Part shown: in pieces, positions 45,144-55,270 of the stretch
Layout of the letters: the number at the start of each line of letters is the position of its first letter
How positions within the stretch are numbered: the stretch's first letter is position 1
Source of the DNA: Kaistella gelatinilytica
Lineage (GTDB): Bacteria; Bacteroidota; Bacteroidia; Flavobacteriales; Weeksellaceae
DNA: 62,165 nt
Assembly: GCF_015679325.1 (NCBI RefSeq)
Contig: NZ_JADPVI010000005.1
Coordinates: 1-62,165 of the forward strand
Direction of reading: 5' to 3'
Program-made: the position numbers and the translations under genes
Notes under the pieces: generated by a model
What the model saw: the letters and a program-made list of their open reading frames with translations, nothing else
Databases searched by the model: none
Told to the model about the DNA's origin: nothing

Positions 45144-47627
45144 TTAGTTGACGGTCCAAATTAATTCTTTTATTTCATCGTCCCAATCGACTTTAATTTG
45201 CTCGCCGGCTTTCACTTCTTCCCGTACAATTCTTTTTGATATTGGCCGTGCAATTTGAGATCGTATCACACCTGTAATTTGTCGGGCGCCATATTTACTG
45301 CTGAAACCGTTTAAGGCTAATTCTTTCACAGCAGCGTCTGAAATATCGAAAGTCATACCCAATCTTTGCAATGCATTTCTCAGAGGTTTCAATTGAATTT
45401 TGAAAATATTTTCGGCCATTGCTTCTGTAATTGGAGAGAAAGGAATAATTTCTGTAATTCGGGCTAAAAACTCCGGACGAAAACGACCTGAATCGGTCAT
45501 GATCTTCATTAAAGATTTAGTGCCCGGAATTTCATTTCTTTCAAAATGCTCCACAATTTGTTCACTGCCAATGTTTGAAGTAAATAATATTAACGAATTG
45601 CTAAAATCACCTTCTTTGCCCAATTTATCATGAATTTTTCCTTCATCCATGATTTGAAGAAATACATCAAAAACAGAAGTATGTGCTTTCTCAATTTCAT
45701 CAAATAAAACCACGGCGTAAGGTTGCTGACGGATTTTATTAACCAAAACTCCACCCTCTTCATAACCAACATATCCCGGAGGAGCACCATAAAGCAAAGC
45801 TGCAGAATGCTCTTCTTTAAATTCTGACATATCGAATCTGATCATGGCACTCTCATCGTTAAAAAGCAATTCTGCCATCGATTTTGCCAGTTCTGTTTTC
45901 CCCGTCCCAGTTGGTCCAAGCAGGAAAAAAGATCCAATTGGTTGACCCGGTTTGTTCAGTCCACTTCGGTTTTCAATAATTGCATCTGCTAAAGTTTTGA
46001 GTGCGTGATCCTGTCCGACTACTCTTTTCTTGAGCAAGTCTTCCATATTCATGAGTTTTTCCTTTTCTCCGGATTGAATTTTACCGATTGGAATGCCAGT
46101 TTTGGAAGCCATTACTGCTGCCATTTCCAGAGTTCCTACTTTTTCGCGTTTTACGGAAGCGTGCTTGAGGAGTTCCTCAAAAGTTTCGTTTATAATTTTT
46201 TTAATTTGACTCACATCCATTGAGTTATCTAAAACGTGCTGTTCTGATAAGGAACCCCAAAGAATTGGACTCAATTTATTTTGAAGCAACTGGAAATTCC
46301 AGAGTAATTCATCAACCAATAAAGGATCATCTTCGGGTATTTCTGCGATGATCTCTTCATAATTTGTTTTCCATTTTTCAAGTTCTCCTTCCGAAAGTTC
46401 ATCCAGCATTTTAATGGAAGCCATGGTTCTGTCTAAAAGATCAATGGCTGAATCCGGCAATTTTTTGCCTTTCGAATATCTTTTTGCCAATTTTACGCAA
46501 TCTCCCAAACTATTTTCATCTACATCAACATTGTGATGCTCTTTATAACCTTCAAGAATTTTTTTGATCATTTTCACACAGGCTGCTTCATCTGGTTCTT
46601 CAACCAACAAAACTTCAAACCTACGGTCAAATGCGCGTTCAGGTTCAATAATTTTTCGGTATTCCTCCTGCGTTGTTGCCCCAATAACCGTAATTTCGCC
46701 TCTCGCAAGTTCAGGTTTTAAAAGGTTTGCGACATTTCCCGCGCTTCCTTTAGGGTCTAATAATGCGTGTATCTCATCGATAAAAAGTACTGCTTTGTTA
46801 ATCTTTTTACATTCCGTAATTACTTTTTTAAGACGGTCTTCAATTTCTCCTTTGTAGGATGTTCCGGCCAATAAAGACCCTGTATTTAATTCCAATAAAG
46901 TAGCTTCTTTTAATAATTCGGGTACATTTCCATTGATTATTTCTGAAGCAAAACCTTCTAAAAGCGCCGTCTTACCAACACCTGGTTCGCCAACAATAAT
47001 TACATTGGGTTTGGTTTTTCTGGAAAGAATTTCTACCAACATCCGCAATTCTTTATCGCGACCAACAATGGTTTCAAATTTTCCATCTCTCGCCATCTGC
47101 GTCATATCTGTACAATAGCTGGAGATCGCCGGGAAAGAAGATTTTTGATCCTGAAATCCTGAAAGAAGATTGTTCTCCTGCGAGGCAACTTTTTGAGTTT
47201 CGCCCTGAAAGTAATTTAGAATTTCATGTTCGCGTAGGGGAAGGGATTTTAATTCCTGCGCGGTGTAGGCGATATTTGATTTGGTAATTGCCGCTAAAAC
47301 GCAGATCGCCGAAATATCATCAAGCCCCAATTTGATGCGGATATCATCGGCTTCAGACATGATGGTATTAATTTTGTCATCGGCAGTTGGTTCTGTTGGA
47401 AGATTGCCAGTTTTAGGATATTCTTCAATACGAACTTCGGCCCATTCATAGATGTAAGCCGGATCTTTATCGATACTGATCAGAAATTCCCGCAAACCTC
47501 CGTCTTTGTGCACAAGAGCCTGCAGAAGATGTGAAGCTCCATAAGTAGCATTATAATTTTCCCTTGCAATTGATTGGGCAATATGGATGATCTGCTTTAC
47601 GGTTTCATTGGTAATTATTACGCTCAT
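45144..47627 (-). CDS. tssH: T6SS sheath-disassembly ATPase TssH (ClpV)
   Basis: An 827-residue AAA+ protein of the ClpB/ClpV type. It has a Clp N-domain (residues 1-150), first nucleotide site GEPGVGKT (213-220) with VLFIDEIHALLD, a middle coiled coil, and second site GPTGTGKT near 580 with VVLFDEIEKAH. It recycles the contracted TssB/TssC sheath. The operon place with tssE and next to tssC excludes a plain ClpB. It has its own -7 element and lies behind a terminator. Confidence 0.93.
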   Translation of the reverse strand: MSVIITNETVKQIIHIAQSIARENYNATYGASHLLQALVHKDGGLREFLISIDKDPAYIYEWAEVRIEEYPKTGNLPTEPTADDKINTIMSEADDIRIKLGLDDISAICVLAAITKSNIAYTAQELKSLPLREHEILNYFQGETQKVASQENNLLSGFQDQKSSFPAISSYCTDMTQMARDGKFETIVGRDKELRMLVEILSRKTKPNVIIVGEPGVGKTALLEGFASEIINGNVPELLKEATLLELNTGSLLAGTSYKGEIEDRLKKVITECKKINKAVLFIDEIHALLDPKGSAGNVANLLKPELARGEITVIGATTQEEYRKIIEPERAFDRRFEVLLVEEPDEAACVKMIKKILEGYKEHHNVDVDENSLGDCVKLAKRYSKGKKLPDSAIDLLDRTMASIKMLDELSEGELEKWKTNYEEIIAEIPEDDPLLVDELLWNFQLLQNKLSPILWGSLSEQHVLDNSMDVSQIKKIINETFEELLKHASVKREKVGTLEMAAVMASKTGIPIGKIQSGEKEKLMNMEDLLKKRVVGQDHALKTLADAIIENRSGLNKPGQPIGSFFLLGPTGTGKTELAKSMAELLFNDESAMIRFDMSEFKEEHSAALLYGAPPGYVGYEEGGVLVNKIRQQPYAVVLFDEIEKAHTSVFDVFLQIMDEGKIHDKLGKEGDFSNSLILFTSNIGSEQIVEHFERNEIPGTKSLMKIMTDSGRFRPEFLARITEIIPFSPITEAMAENIFKIQLKPLRNALQRLGMTFDISDAAVKELALNGFSSKYGARQITGVIRSQIARPISKRIVREEVKAGEQIKVDWDDEIKELIWTVN

Positions 47628-47656
47628 ACTAGTAAGTTTTTAAAGAGGACATTTAT

Positions 47657-47664
47657 CAAATATA
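47657..47664 (-). promoter_or_regulatory. -7 promoter element of tssH
   Basis: TATATTTG on the minus strand matches TAnnTTTG exactly, 30 bases before the tssH start codon. No clear -33 TTTG is seen at the usual distance. It sits directly after the tssC terminator. Confidence 0.5.
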
Positions 47665-47674
47665 AGAAACTTTT

Positions 47675-47710
47675 AAAAAAAAATGAGACAATATCATGTG
47701 AGATTGTCCC
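47675..47710 (-). terminator. terminator between tssC and tssH
   Basis: Minus-strand stem GGGACAAT / ATTGTCTC (one G-U pair) followed by A and nine T. It probably ends the abundant tssBC message and reduces read-through into tssH. Confidence 0.78.
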
Positions 47711-47740
47711 AATATTTTATAATGAATTTAATCAATTATT

Positions 47741-49102
47741 TTATTCCTGCTGGTATTCAGATTCCCATTCGTTACCATCATCACCTTTATGACCATCGAG
47801 TTTTATAACAAAACTTTTGGTAGGAAAATAAGGGGTCATTCTGATGTCTAACCAAACTCTGTCTTTATTCACTTTATCCTGTTCAAAACGAACAATTTTA
47901 AATTTCTCGATTAATTTATCAGCACCTTTGATACCGTCGAGGAAAGTAACGATCTGTTTTCTAAGATCATCTTCATTTTTAGGTGTCCAGTTTTCAAAAG
48001 CTCTTCTGTTTAAGAAATCTAAAAGCACTTTAGTCACATAATCAAAAACACGCACTACAGAATACGTCTGTAACCCGATGTTATCACCTGTAAATAATGT
48101 TTTCGCAGAGAATGCCATGATTTTACCGTACTCGCTTACCATAGGAACTAAGCCCATTTTTTCGAGCTGAGAAATTTCACTTTTTTTCAAATCAAATTTT
48201 ACGGCATCAACTTCATTAATGTTACCGTGCTTCTTACCTGCTGCAACCTGCGACATCAAAGTTCTGTGGATTTTTCCTGCCAAAGAGGTTGAAGGTGGAA
48301 GATCTACATTTTCCTCTTCGCCAACTTCTTCTGCTCTGCCTCTTCCAACCAGCCAGTTTGTGGTCATGATGACATTACTCCTGTGCAACTCGCCACCGGT
48401 AAGATTTGCGGAATGAAAAAGATCTACAACATCATCGGGTTTATCAAGATTAGCAAAATCGGTAACCATCATTACCTTGTTCTCATTGCATATTTTCGCC
48501 CATTTTTCTACAACTTTATTAGAGCCTAAATAGCCTGGTAAAGCCAGAATAGAATAGCTGTCACGAAGATCAAGACGGTCATAATTTTGTTTAAATTCGT
48601 CTGCAATTGCTTCTACAAAAAGGGGATTATCTAAATCTGTCAGCTGATCCATGGAGGCATTTACGATGCTTACATTGTCAACTTTATCGAGTTCTGTATT
48701 TTTGTAAAACTGGGCAACCGTTCTGTAGTTGGTTTCCATCTCACGAACACTGTCTAAGGTATTTTTAAGATTACTTTTCAGATTTTTTTCAGCAGATAAG
48801 GCTTTATCCTTGCAAGCTTCTGCCATAACGTCAGCAGAATCTCCGCTTTCTAGGAGGGAAATCCATAAGTTCAGTTTCTGTAATAAATCTTTTCTTTCTG
48901 TTCCTTTATTATTGTCGTTAAGAAAAATTTCCTTCCGCGCTTTTCGGGTTGGATTCATATTGGCAACGCCATCGACCACTGTTTCAATAAAATTAAAACC
49001 ACCAACTTTATTTAATTCATCCAGTGAACTTTGCTTGTGTTGCGGTTTCCCTTGCTGTTGACCCTGTTCTTTTTGACTTTCCTGTTGTTTGCTATTTTCC
49101 AT
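47741..49102 (-). CDS. tssC: T6SS sheath large subunit TssC
   Basis: A 453-residue sheath protein: Gln-rich N-terminus, then the helical EKNLKSNLKNTLDSVREMETNYRTVAQFYKN region, SYSILALPGYLG, and the conserved C-terminal half ending WLDIRMTPYFPTKSFVIKLDG. With TssB it makes the contractile sheath. It starts 6 bases after tssB. Confidence 0.93.
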   Translation of the reverse strand: MENSKQQESQKEQGQQQGKPQHKQSSLDELNKVGGFNFIETVVDGVANMNPTRKARKEIFLNDNNKGTERKDLLQKLNLWISLLESGDSADVMAEACKDKALSAEKNLKSNLKNTLDSVREMETNYRTVAQFYKNTELDKVDNVSIVNASMDQLTDLDNPLFVEAIADEFKQNYDRLDLRDSYSILALPGYLGSNKVVEKWAKICNENKVMMVTDFANLDKPDDVVDLFHSANLTGGELHRSNVIMTTNWLVGRGRAEEVGEEENVDLPPSTSLAGKIHRTLMSQVAAGKKHGNINEVDAVKFDLKKSEISQLEKMGLVPMVSEYGKIMAFSAKTLFTGDNIGLQTYSVVRVFDYVTKVLLDFLNRRAFENWTPKNEDDLRKQIVTFLDGIKGADKLIEKFKIVRFEQDKVNKDRVWLDIRMTPYFPTKSFVIKLDGHKGDDGNEWESEYQQE

Positions 49103-49108
49103 CTGTAC

Positions 49109-49561
49109 TTAGTTATCGTTTTTCAATTCTCCGGCCACGTCTTTTAAAACATCTACCAGTGCATTTCTAGTAGCTTCATCTGTCAAAATCTTTTTCAAAA
49201 TTTTGTTATTTTTTAGTTGTCTTAAGATCTTATTATATTGCTCCTGCTCAACACTCAACTTTTTTAGATATTCTGAATTTTGCGTTAAACTTTTTGGGGT
49301 AAAATCTCCTACAGTATTAAATCTAAATTCTTCATCTACAATAGTCCCATCTTCAGTTTCATGCTGCACGCCAACAGTTGGTTTAAAATGTCTAAAAACA
49401 TCTTCTACTGTTTTTAATCCCTTCACTATTTCTGGCGCAAAAGGTTCTTCTTCTGTAAGTTTACTTACGATCAAAGATCTATTTTCCTGAATATGTGTTA
49501 TTGCTTCGTTAGCGTCAACTTTTACTTCGTTACCACCAACGCCATAATCAAACATTGCCAT
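49109..49561 (-). CDS. tssB: T6SS sheath small subunit TssB
   Basis: A 150-residue protein beginning MAMFDYGVGGNEVKVDANEAI, containing FRFNTVGDFTPKSLTQNSEYLKKL, the core TssB motif. It pairs with TssC in the contractile sheath. It is first gene of the tssBC unit with a plausible promoter just upstream. Confidence 0.92.
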   Translation of the reverse strand: MAMFDYGVGGNEVKVDANEAITHIQENRSLIVSKLTEEEPFAPEIVKGLKTVEDVFRHFKPTVGVQHETEDGTIVDEEFRFNTVGDFTPKSLTQNSEYLKKLSVEQEQYNKILRQLKNNKILKKILTDEATRNALVDVLKDVAGELKNDN

Positions 49562-49596
49562 AATCTTATTTTTTATTAATGTTACTACTTAAAGTT

Positions 49597-49629
49597 TAAA
49601 GATAAATATTTTTTTTAAATAATAGCAAA
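49597..49629 (-). promoter_or_regulatory. probable tssB promoter
   Basis: Minus strand TTTG (49626-49629), 21 bases, then TATCTTTA (49597-49604), one base off TAnnTTTG, about 35 bases before the start codon. Unlike hcp, a -33 box is present and the palindrome is absent; only a TAGTAGT-like half site (AAGTAGTAAC, about 49580-49590) is nearby. Confidence 0.45.
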
Positions 49630-49998
49630 TTTTAATTTAAAATAAAAAATGTGAACCTATAAAATAACATATAGTTCATTTTGGGTACAATTTCTTTAAA
49701 TAAAAGAGTAATCTTTCATTTAAATGTAATTTTTGAATTCACTGCTGATAAATTATGGAAATATGTTGAGAGCTAGAGTAATTTAAAACATACTGATCAT
49801 AATGTTTATAAATTTTTAAACACTATTTTTTTTACTTCTGATTGAGAATAGAATAAACATTACTTGATCCGTGGTTGCTATTTTTAGATGTGCGACAAAA
49901 GCCGGATAGAGAAAATGTTGTCTCACTAAAATAAAGAATGTCTAAGGCGGTAATTGCTCAGGTCTTTAACTTCGTGCGTTCACTTTTAATTTAAAATC
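49630..49998. other. intergenic region between the sheath genes and the vgrG island
   Basis: About 370 AT-rich bases with no recognisable gene, RNA or remnant that I could identify. Confidence 0.4.
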
Positions 49999-50823
49999 TT
50001 AATAGTATTCAATCTTTCTTACCACAGTTGAGTCAGCAAATTCATTTATAAAATCTGTTTTTTTGATCCAGTTGCCAGTTTTATCCAGTTCAAATTTTGA
50101 AGATTTTTCATATTCAATATCTCCATTTGGAAAATAATGTGTCTCTTTAGTTGTATTACCTGCACCATCATATTGAAATTTTACATTCGCCATTTCTATC
50201 CCATTACGATCCACTCTAATTTTCTTTATTAAGTTTCCTGTTTTATCAAATTGACTATTGATCTTTTCTTCTATTTCACCACTGGTATTAAAAAAGATTT
50301 CTTCAACATTTTTCTCCTTGTTTTTATTGATTTGAATAAGGGTTTGAGAGGAAAGTTTATTTTTAGAAAATATTTTAGTTTCAATGAGTTGTTTGCTTTT
50401 GTCGTATTGGTTGAAAACAGTAAACTGATGTTGACCAAAATTATCAGTGACGGTTTTAATAATCTTTTCTTTACTGATGTACTGATAACTGGTTTTTATT
50501 TTGAGACGCTTAGATCCAAATATAGCCACCGTCTCAATTAGCACTTCATTTCGTTTGTAAACATTAGAAATATCAGGATTATACTGCTCGTAAGTGCCTT
50601 TATTAATGACACTTGTAATAAAACCAAAACTATTATAGTTGGTTTCACTGGCGCCCAAAATTTGGTCTGTATCCATTTTGTAAGCAATTTCTTTTACTGT
50701 TTTTACTTCGCCAAAAAGTTTGTTAGTTTTTAAATCATTATTTTCTGGAAGTTCTTTTATCTCCTGACCATTGCACGCTGCAGTGAAAAAAAACAGAACA
50801 AATAATTGATATATTACCTTCAT
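49999..50823 (-). CDS. lipoprotein with YD/RHS-like repeats
   Basis: A 274-residue lipoprotein (LFVLFFFTAACNGQE). The C-terminal half has repeats such as QFDKTGNLIKKIRVDRNG, QYDGAGNTTKETHYFPNGD and ELDKTGNWIKKTDF, the beta-strand pattern of YD repeats. It overlaps nothing and begins 1 base after the next gene's stop. It may be an immunity protein of a lost vgrG-linked toxin; function not established. Confidence 0.65.
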   Translation of the reverse strand: MKVIYQLFVLFFFTAACNGQEIKELPENNDLKTNKLFGEVKTVKEIAYKMDTDQILGASETNYNSFGFITSVINKGTYEQYNPDISNVYKRNEVLIETVAIFGSKRLKIKTSYQYISKEKIIKTVTDNFGQHQFTVFNQYDKSKQLIETKIFSKNKLSSQTLIQINKNKEKNVEEIFFNTSGEIEEKINSQFDKTGNLIKKIRVDRNGIEMANVKFQYDGAGNTTKETHYFPNGDIEYEKSSKFELDKTGNWIKKTDFINEFADSTVVRKIEYY

Positions 50824-50824
50824 A

Positions 50825-51388
50825 TCACTTTTTATTTTTTGCTTCTTTCAATTGCTTTTTTATATCTTCTGGAAACCAAGGTAATATTGGATCGTTTTTG
50901 AATTGTTCATAAACTTCGTCGGGATTTAACATTTCTTCGGGAAGGTTAAGTTTTTCTAATTCTGCCTTGAAATCAGATTCTTTATCGAATAAGGAGAGTT
51001 TTTTTCCTTTTGTGTTAATAATGAACCATTTCTCTGGCATTAAAAAATCAGAGTTGTTTTCATCTATTAGCTTAGATTTATATCCATAAATCATTGAATC
51101 ATTTACGTTAAAATTAAATAAAGGTGCAATACCACCACCTAATTCATTGTATAAATTTCCTAAATCAGTATCTAAAAACCATGTAGCAGAAGAATTATCT
51201 CTAAACAAAGTATAGGGTTTTAGCAAGGGAATAGTGGCAGTTGCATTTCCGACTTCATGACTTAAATAATAAAACTGATCAATCCCTGCGTTTTTATAGG
51301 TGTAATTTGGTCCCTGCATGTTGTTTTTTAGTTTATCACAACTTAAAAAAACTGCTGTAAAAATTAGAAATGAATATATTCTTTTCAT
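50825..51388 (-). CDS. lipoprotein of unknown function
   Basis: A 187-residue lipoprotein (FLIFTAVFLSCDKLKNN) with a compact domain containing DQFYYLSHEVGNATATIPLLKPYTLFRDN and WFLDTDLGNLYNELGGG, and a charged tail. It is adjacent to the YD-repeat lipoprotein with a one-base gap. Likely an orphan immunity gene in the vgrG island. Confidence 0.65.
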   Translation of the reverse strand: MKRIYSFLIFTAVFLSCDKLKNNMQGPNYTYKNAGIDQFYYLSHEVGNATATIPLLKPYTLFRDNSSATWFLDTDLGNLYNELGGGIAPLFNFNVNDSMIYGYKSKLIDENNSDFLMPEKWFIINTKGKKLSLFDKESDFKAELEKLNLPEEMLNPDEVYEQFKNDPILPWFPEDIKKQLKEAKNKK

Positions 51389-51621
51389 CTTAAAAATTTT
51401 ATTGTGTTTCTCATATCCATCTTAATCGATATTTTTCCGAACTTTTAAATCTTATTTTTCATTAAGTCTTCCACCATTTTATTTTTTATTCTCGGATGTA
51501 CTCTTCAATATAGTTGATCTTCGAAAGAATGATATATTATACCATTTCAATTTGTAGAAATGCTGTTCTGGATTAAACACTCGCTTCGCTTTTTAGCCAT
51601 AAAAATTTAATTAAACTTTTA

Positions 51622-51748
51622 GTTTAGATCGATCGCATATGCTTTTGAACTCCGCCTCCCAGTCCAACCTGACTTATGAAATATTTAACCCATAAGAAAT
51701 GGCCGGAACGGGTATATATTTACAAAACCCACCATCATCTGATAACTA
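51622..51748 (-). pseudogene. vgrG remnant A
   Basis: Across frames the minus strand encodes MMVGFVNIYPFRPFLMG then QVGLGGGVQKHMRSI and stops. This matches VMVGFVHNHPDRPFVMGG of the intact VgrG and GVGLGGGVQNHMRSI of the fragment at 55898. Both ends are lost. It is the only thing recognised in the 51389-51860 gap. Confidence 0.72.
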
Positions 51749-51860
51749 AATTTTATTATTATTTTTTAAAAAAGACAATAATTTTAAATATAAATGAAAC
51801 AAAAACAAAAAGAGAAATTTTATTACTTCTCCTTTATTAAAAATACAGCGGAATTTAATT

Positions 51861-52472
51861 TTATTCTCCCACAATCTTTCCTGTCTCTCCGTCTATATAA
51901 AATATGTGATCATATATTAAAGCGGATCCTGTTTTTCCTCCTGCTCCCGATTTTCCGCTTGTAATACTGACTTTCCATATTTTTTTCAATTCGTCAAATC
52001 TTATATTAATTGCATCGTTACCGTTTTCTAAAGACCATCCTTTACCTGTGATTAAATTAAGATATTTCTCTTCAGATAATATTTTTAATATATCAGTATA
52101 CTTAATCTTCCCAAATTTTTTATCTTCATTTTTTTCGCTAATAAGATCCCCTGTACTATTATATTCAATCGAGGTGTGAATTGGGATTCCTTTAAAATTA
52201 ATAACAGAAGATTTTAAATTTCCATTTTTATAATAAGTATTGTATTCTGAAATAAATTCTGGGGCACTTTTATTAATAATCTCATTATATCCATCATCGT
52301 TTTCGTATTGTTCAATTTTTGTCCCATCTGCCATTAAAAAAAATGCACCACCTCCCTTCCAATTTTTTTTAAAGTTTTGTATATTAATTTTTTTCTTTTC
52401 TAAGAAATTTTTTTCTTGTTTATTACAAGAAATTAGAAATAAAAAAATTAAAATAATCTTTAGAGAATTCAT
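51861..52472 (-). CDS. immunity-type lipoprotein
   Basis: A 203-residue lipoprotein (IILIFLFLISCNKQEK). Features include a YD-like strand set (EYNTYYKNGNLKSSVINFKG) and a Gly-rich C-terminus (TSGKSGAGGKTGSALIYDHIFYIDGETGKIVGE). It lies between a vgrG remnant and a short possible toxin tail, as expected of an orphan immunity gene. I do not recognise the family. Confidence 0.65.
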   Translation of the reverse strand: MNSLKIILIFLFLISCNKQEKNFLEKKKINIQNFKKNWKGGGAFFLMADGTKIEQYENDDGYNEIINKSAPEFISEYNTYYKNGNLKSSVINFKGIPIHTSIEYNSTGDLISEKNEDKKFGKIKYTDILKILSEEKYLNLITGKGWSLENGNDAINIRFDELKKIWKVSITSGKSGAGGKTGSALIYDHIFYIDGETGKIVGE

Positions 52473-52486
52473 GTAAAAACGCAGTT

Positions 52487-52600
52487 TTATATTTCGCTGA
52501 AAGTTTGATATTCTTTAAAAACTTTACCAGAATTTGATTCTATTTCTACGTTTTGTAAAATTCGAAACATTTTTAATTTTGTTTTACAGTATCCCATTCT
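52487..52600 (-). pseudogene. possible toxin tail
   Basis: An open stretch without start ending MFRILQNVEIESNSGKVF then KEYQTFSEI and a stop, 14 bases before the 51861 lipoprotein start. The spacing is like toxin-immunity pairs here. No family is recognised, and 52601-52999 shows nothing further. Confidence 0.3.
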
Positions 52601-52999
52601 AAATACCACACAGGCCTCTAAATCCTCCAGAGAGTGGACTTAAAGAATGAGATATTTCTTTCTTTAAAATCATTTGAATATCATCTTAAGATAGGTAAAC
52701 TAAATTAAATCCTAAATCTGGAATTGATTAACCATTACTATAAGAATTATCTTTTTTAAAATTTTGTATAACTTTTTTCCACTATTGGGTGCTTTTTGCG
52801 ATTTTTTTTGCCAAATTTATCTAAAATCTTTAATCGTCTTTCAACTTTTCAAATACCATCGGCACAAATGGCAACTTAAAAGGAAATGTTAACATCTCTC
52901 CGTTTGGTGCGGATCCAAAAAAATGGACAAAATAAAAGATTGCATCTCACAAAGTATCCAGTTCGCCAGCGTTTTTAAATATGTTTGGTTAATAAATTA

Positions 53000-53837
53000 T
53001 TAATCATAATAAAAAGTGATATTTTTTTTCTCGCAAATGTCCTTTATTTCGTTATAATTTTTCAATTTTAAACCCCTCGCATGTATCGTTTCCAGTTTTG
53101 GTGCATTTAAAATTTCGGCTGGAAACTCTGTTAATTGTGTGCCTGAAATATTTATCCAATTTAAATTAGGTAAACTTCCCATGCATTTAGGTAGCTCTGT
53201 TATCTTGGTGTTTTCCAAAACTATAGACTCTAAGTGATTTAAATTACATATTTTTTCTGAAATTACCAATAAAGGATTATTTGATAAATAAAGAGATCGT
53301 ATTTTAAAAACTTCTATATCTCATCTGGGACTTTTGATATAGCATTATCTGATAAATATAGCGATTCTAAATTTTTTAAATTTTTTATTCGACCAGAAAT
53401 TTTAGTGATTCTATTTTGATTTAAATCCAAATAAATAAGTGATTGGAGGTTAAAAAAACTTTCAGGTAAATATGTGATGTTATTTGATTTTAACGTTATC
53501 CGTTTAATACTTCGACTGTTACCCAAGGAATTAGGAATATCATTAACTTTAGTAAGAGATGTAAAATCGACAATTAAAGTTTCTAGATTTTGATAGAGAG
53601 CAATCCAATTAGGAATAACTTTAGAATTTTTAATCAGTATCCTTTTAGTATTGACTAATCTCAAATAAGTTAATGAGTCTCGCTTTTGCCAAACACTATC
53701 TAAAACAATTTCTTTTTGCGTGATTGCTAAAAAACTCTTATTTCTTTTTCCTTTTCATCATAGGGTTTGTGATTATAATTCTGTTGACAAGAAAAAAGAA
53801 GAGGCAAGAAGGTAATGAGATAAAAAAAATGTTTCAT
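53000..53837 (-). pseudogene. leucine-rich-repeat lipoprotein broken by two frameshifts
   Basis: The ATG at 53837 opens a lipoprotein signal (FYLITFLPLLFSCQQNYN) that shifts frame in a run of six T (about 53730), continues in a second frame to KNLESLYLSDNAISKVPDEI, and shifts again near 53312 into EVFKIRSLYLSNNPLLVISE and ICNLNHLESIVLENTKITELP. Together this is about 275 residues with regular LRRs of 22-24 residues. It may be a lost immunity or surface protein; sequencing errors in short runs are possible. Confidence 0.72.
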
Positions 53838-53918
53838 AAATCTAACGATGTAAATTATTTATAAACAAAGCATAAATGTAATGATAAGTTATCAATCGAT
53901 TATATTCATAGAGTCCTT

Positions 53919-54260
53919 CTAATGATTGAACCAAAATTCCTGCTTCACGAGCTCCACTGCCAATATTTCGCAAGGCATCCATCGAAAAAGGGACTTTGGA
54001 ATACTTGTTTCTGGTGCAGTTACATAAATATTTCTTCCCGTAGTATCCATATGAATTTCATTGCCTGATTTATCGGTGATGATGATCCTTTCATCTTCCG
54101 TAAAAACCACTTTATGTTCACATCTGGTCATGATTGCTTCCACAAGGTTGTACGCAAATACTCCCAAACAGTTACCACATGAACATCCCAACCATAACAA
54201 AATGGCGATCCAGATAATTGTGAAAGACGCCCACAGTAACCTGATTGCCAAACACAGCAA
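53919..54260 (-). pseudogene. vgrG remnant B
   Basis: Residues 40-90 of this frame (EAIMTRCEHKVVFTEDERII, ITDKSGNEIHMDTTGRN) match the intact VgrG at 59992 (KSIMTRSGHKVIFTEDESII, ITDKSGNEIHLDTTGSN). The preceding part is the decayed PDRPFVMGGMFHGG region and the tail after PET is unrelated. The open frame is fortuitous. Confidence 0.8.
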
Positions 54261-54347
54261 ATTTATGTAAAATTTTTATTGATATTTTTTTGCGACGAGC
54301 GCTAAAACGACGTTACATTTTTTAGCTTGTAAGATTGTAACTTTTGG

Positions 54348-54896
54348 CTACTGAGTTAAATTTCTGTACAGATCATCTAATAAAAAATCTTTATGAAATT
54401 TAAAAATATCATTAGCACTTGTATTTCCATCCTTATAATTTAAATTGCTGACACTTGTTAGAAGATAAATATGATTAGATCGACGAGCACTATAATAAAT
54501 TTGTTCATCACCTATCTCATAACATCTTTGTCCAAAGTCTTTTCTTTTTAAGTTTCGTGTAAAATCAGCGTATATTTGTACTTCTTTAAAAGCATTTTTA
54601 GCAACATCAATATTATCAAAAATATATTCCTGTACAACAATATCATTTTTATCATTTGCTAAATAGTACATTTTACTTCTTATTACTCCCTTATAAAAAT
54701 AGCTGTTACATCCCGACAAATTACCTTTAAAATAATCTTCATTTTTTTTCTGCTTCATTTTTAGATTATCAATATTTTTACTTTTTTTAAAGAGCATTTC
54801 AAAATTAAATTCACTGCTAATAGCAACTATCTCCTTTTTTTGTTGATTAAATGCATTTTGAAAAATGTATAAGAAAATTACTAAAATATATTTCAT
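54348..54896 (-). CDS. exported protein, presumed immunity
   Basis: A 182-residue protein with an N-terminal signal (MKYILVIFLYIFQNAFNQQ) but no clear lipobox Cys, so probably soluble periplasmic. The body (CNSYFYKGVIRSKMYYLAND, CYEIGDEQIYYSARRSNHIYLLTSVS) is not recognised. It begins 11 bases after the end of a decayed toxin tail, the usual toxin-immunity spacing here. Confidence 0.62.
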   Translation of the reverse strand: MKYILVIFLYIFQNAFNQQKKEIVAISSEFNFEMLFKKSKNIDNLKMKQKKNEDYFKGNLSGCNSYFYKGVIRSKMYYLANDKNDIVVQEYIFDNIDVAKNAFKEVQIYADFTRNLKRKDFGQRCYEIGDEQIYYSARRSNHIYLLTSVSNLNYKDGNTSANDIFKFHKDFLLDDLYRNLTQ

Positions 54897-54907
54897 TTTT
54901 AATTCTT

Positions 54908-55270
54908 TTAACATTCACAAATCTTTAGTAATTGAAATACAGTTGAATCTAATGATGCATCCGTAGCTTTATTGCCATCTACCGCTCCTTCAATAATTTT
55001 GTCTCCTCTATAAAATTTTCTAGCAGAATATATCCAAACTTGCATTGATTTTTCAAATTCAGACTTACTAAAATATCTTGCACCACCTCCATCTTCTATA
55101 TATAAATGAAGGTTCTGAATAAGTACTAGTTATTTCAGTATTGCAAATCTTAAGTTTACTGACAGAATCTTTGGTTACAATTACAATTGTTGAGTGATAT
55201 TCTGCATCCATACCAACCGCAAAAACTACAATAGAAACTTTTTTAGTCAATTCTATTAATTTTGCAGCCG
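54908..55270 (-). pseudogene. decayed toxin tail with frameshift
   Basis: Two frames join into one C-terminal domain: LIELTKKVSIVVFAVGMDAE, then SEPSFIY, then, after a slip in a TATATATA run near 55100, IEDGGGARYFSKSEFEKS and DGNKATDASLDSTVFQLLKI with a final CEC. No start is present. At its right end it is joined to the decayed copy of the effector-lipoprotein gene. Family not recognised. Confidence 0.5.
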
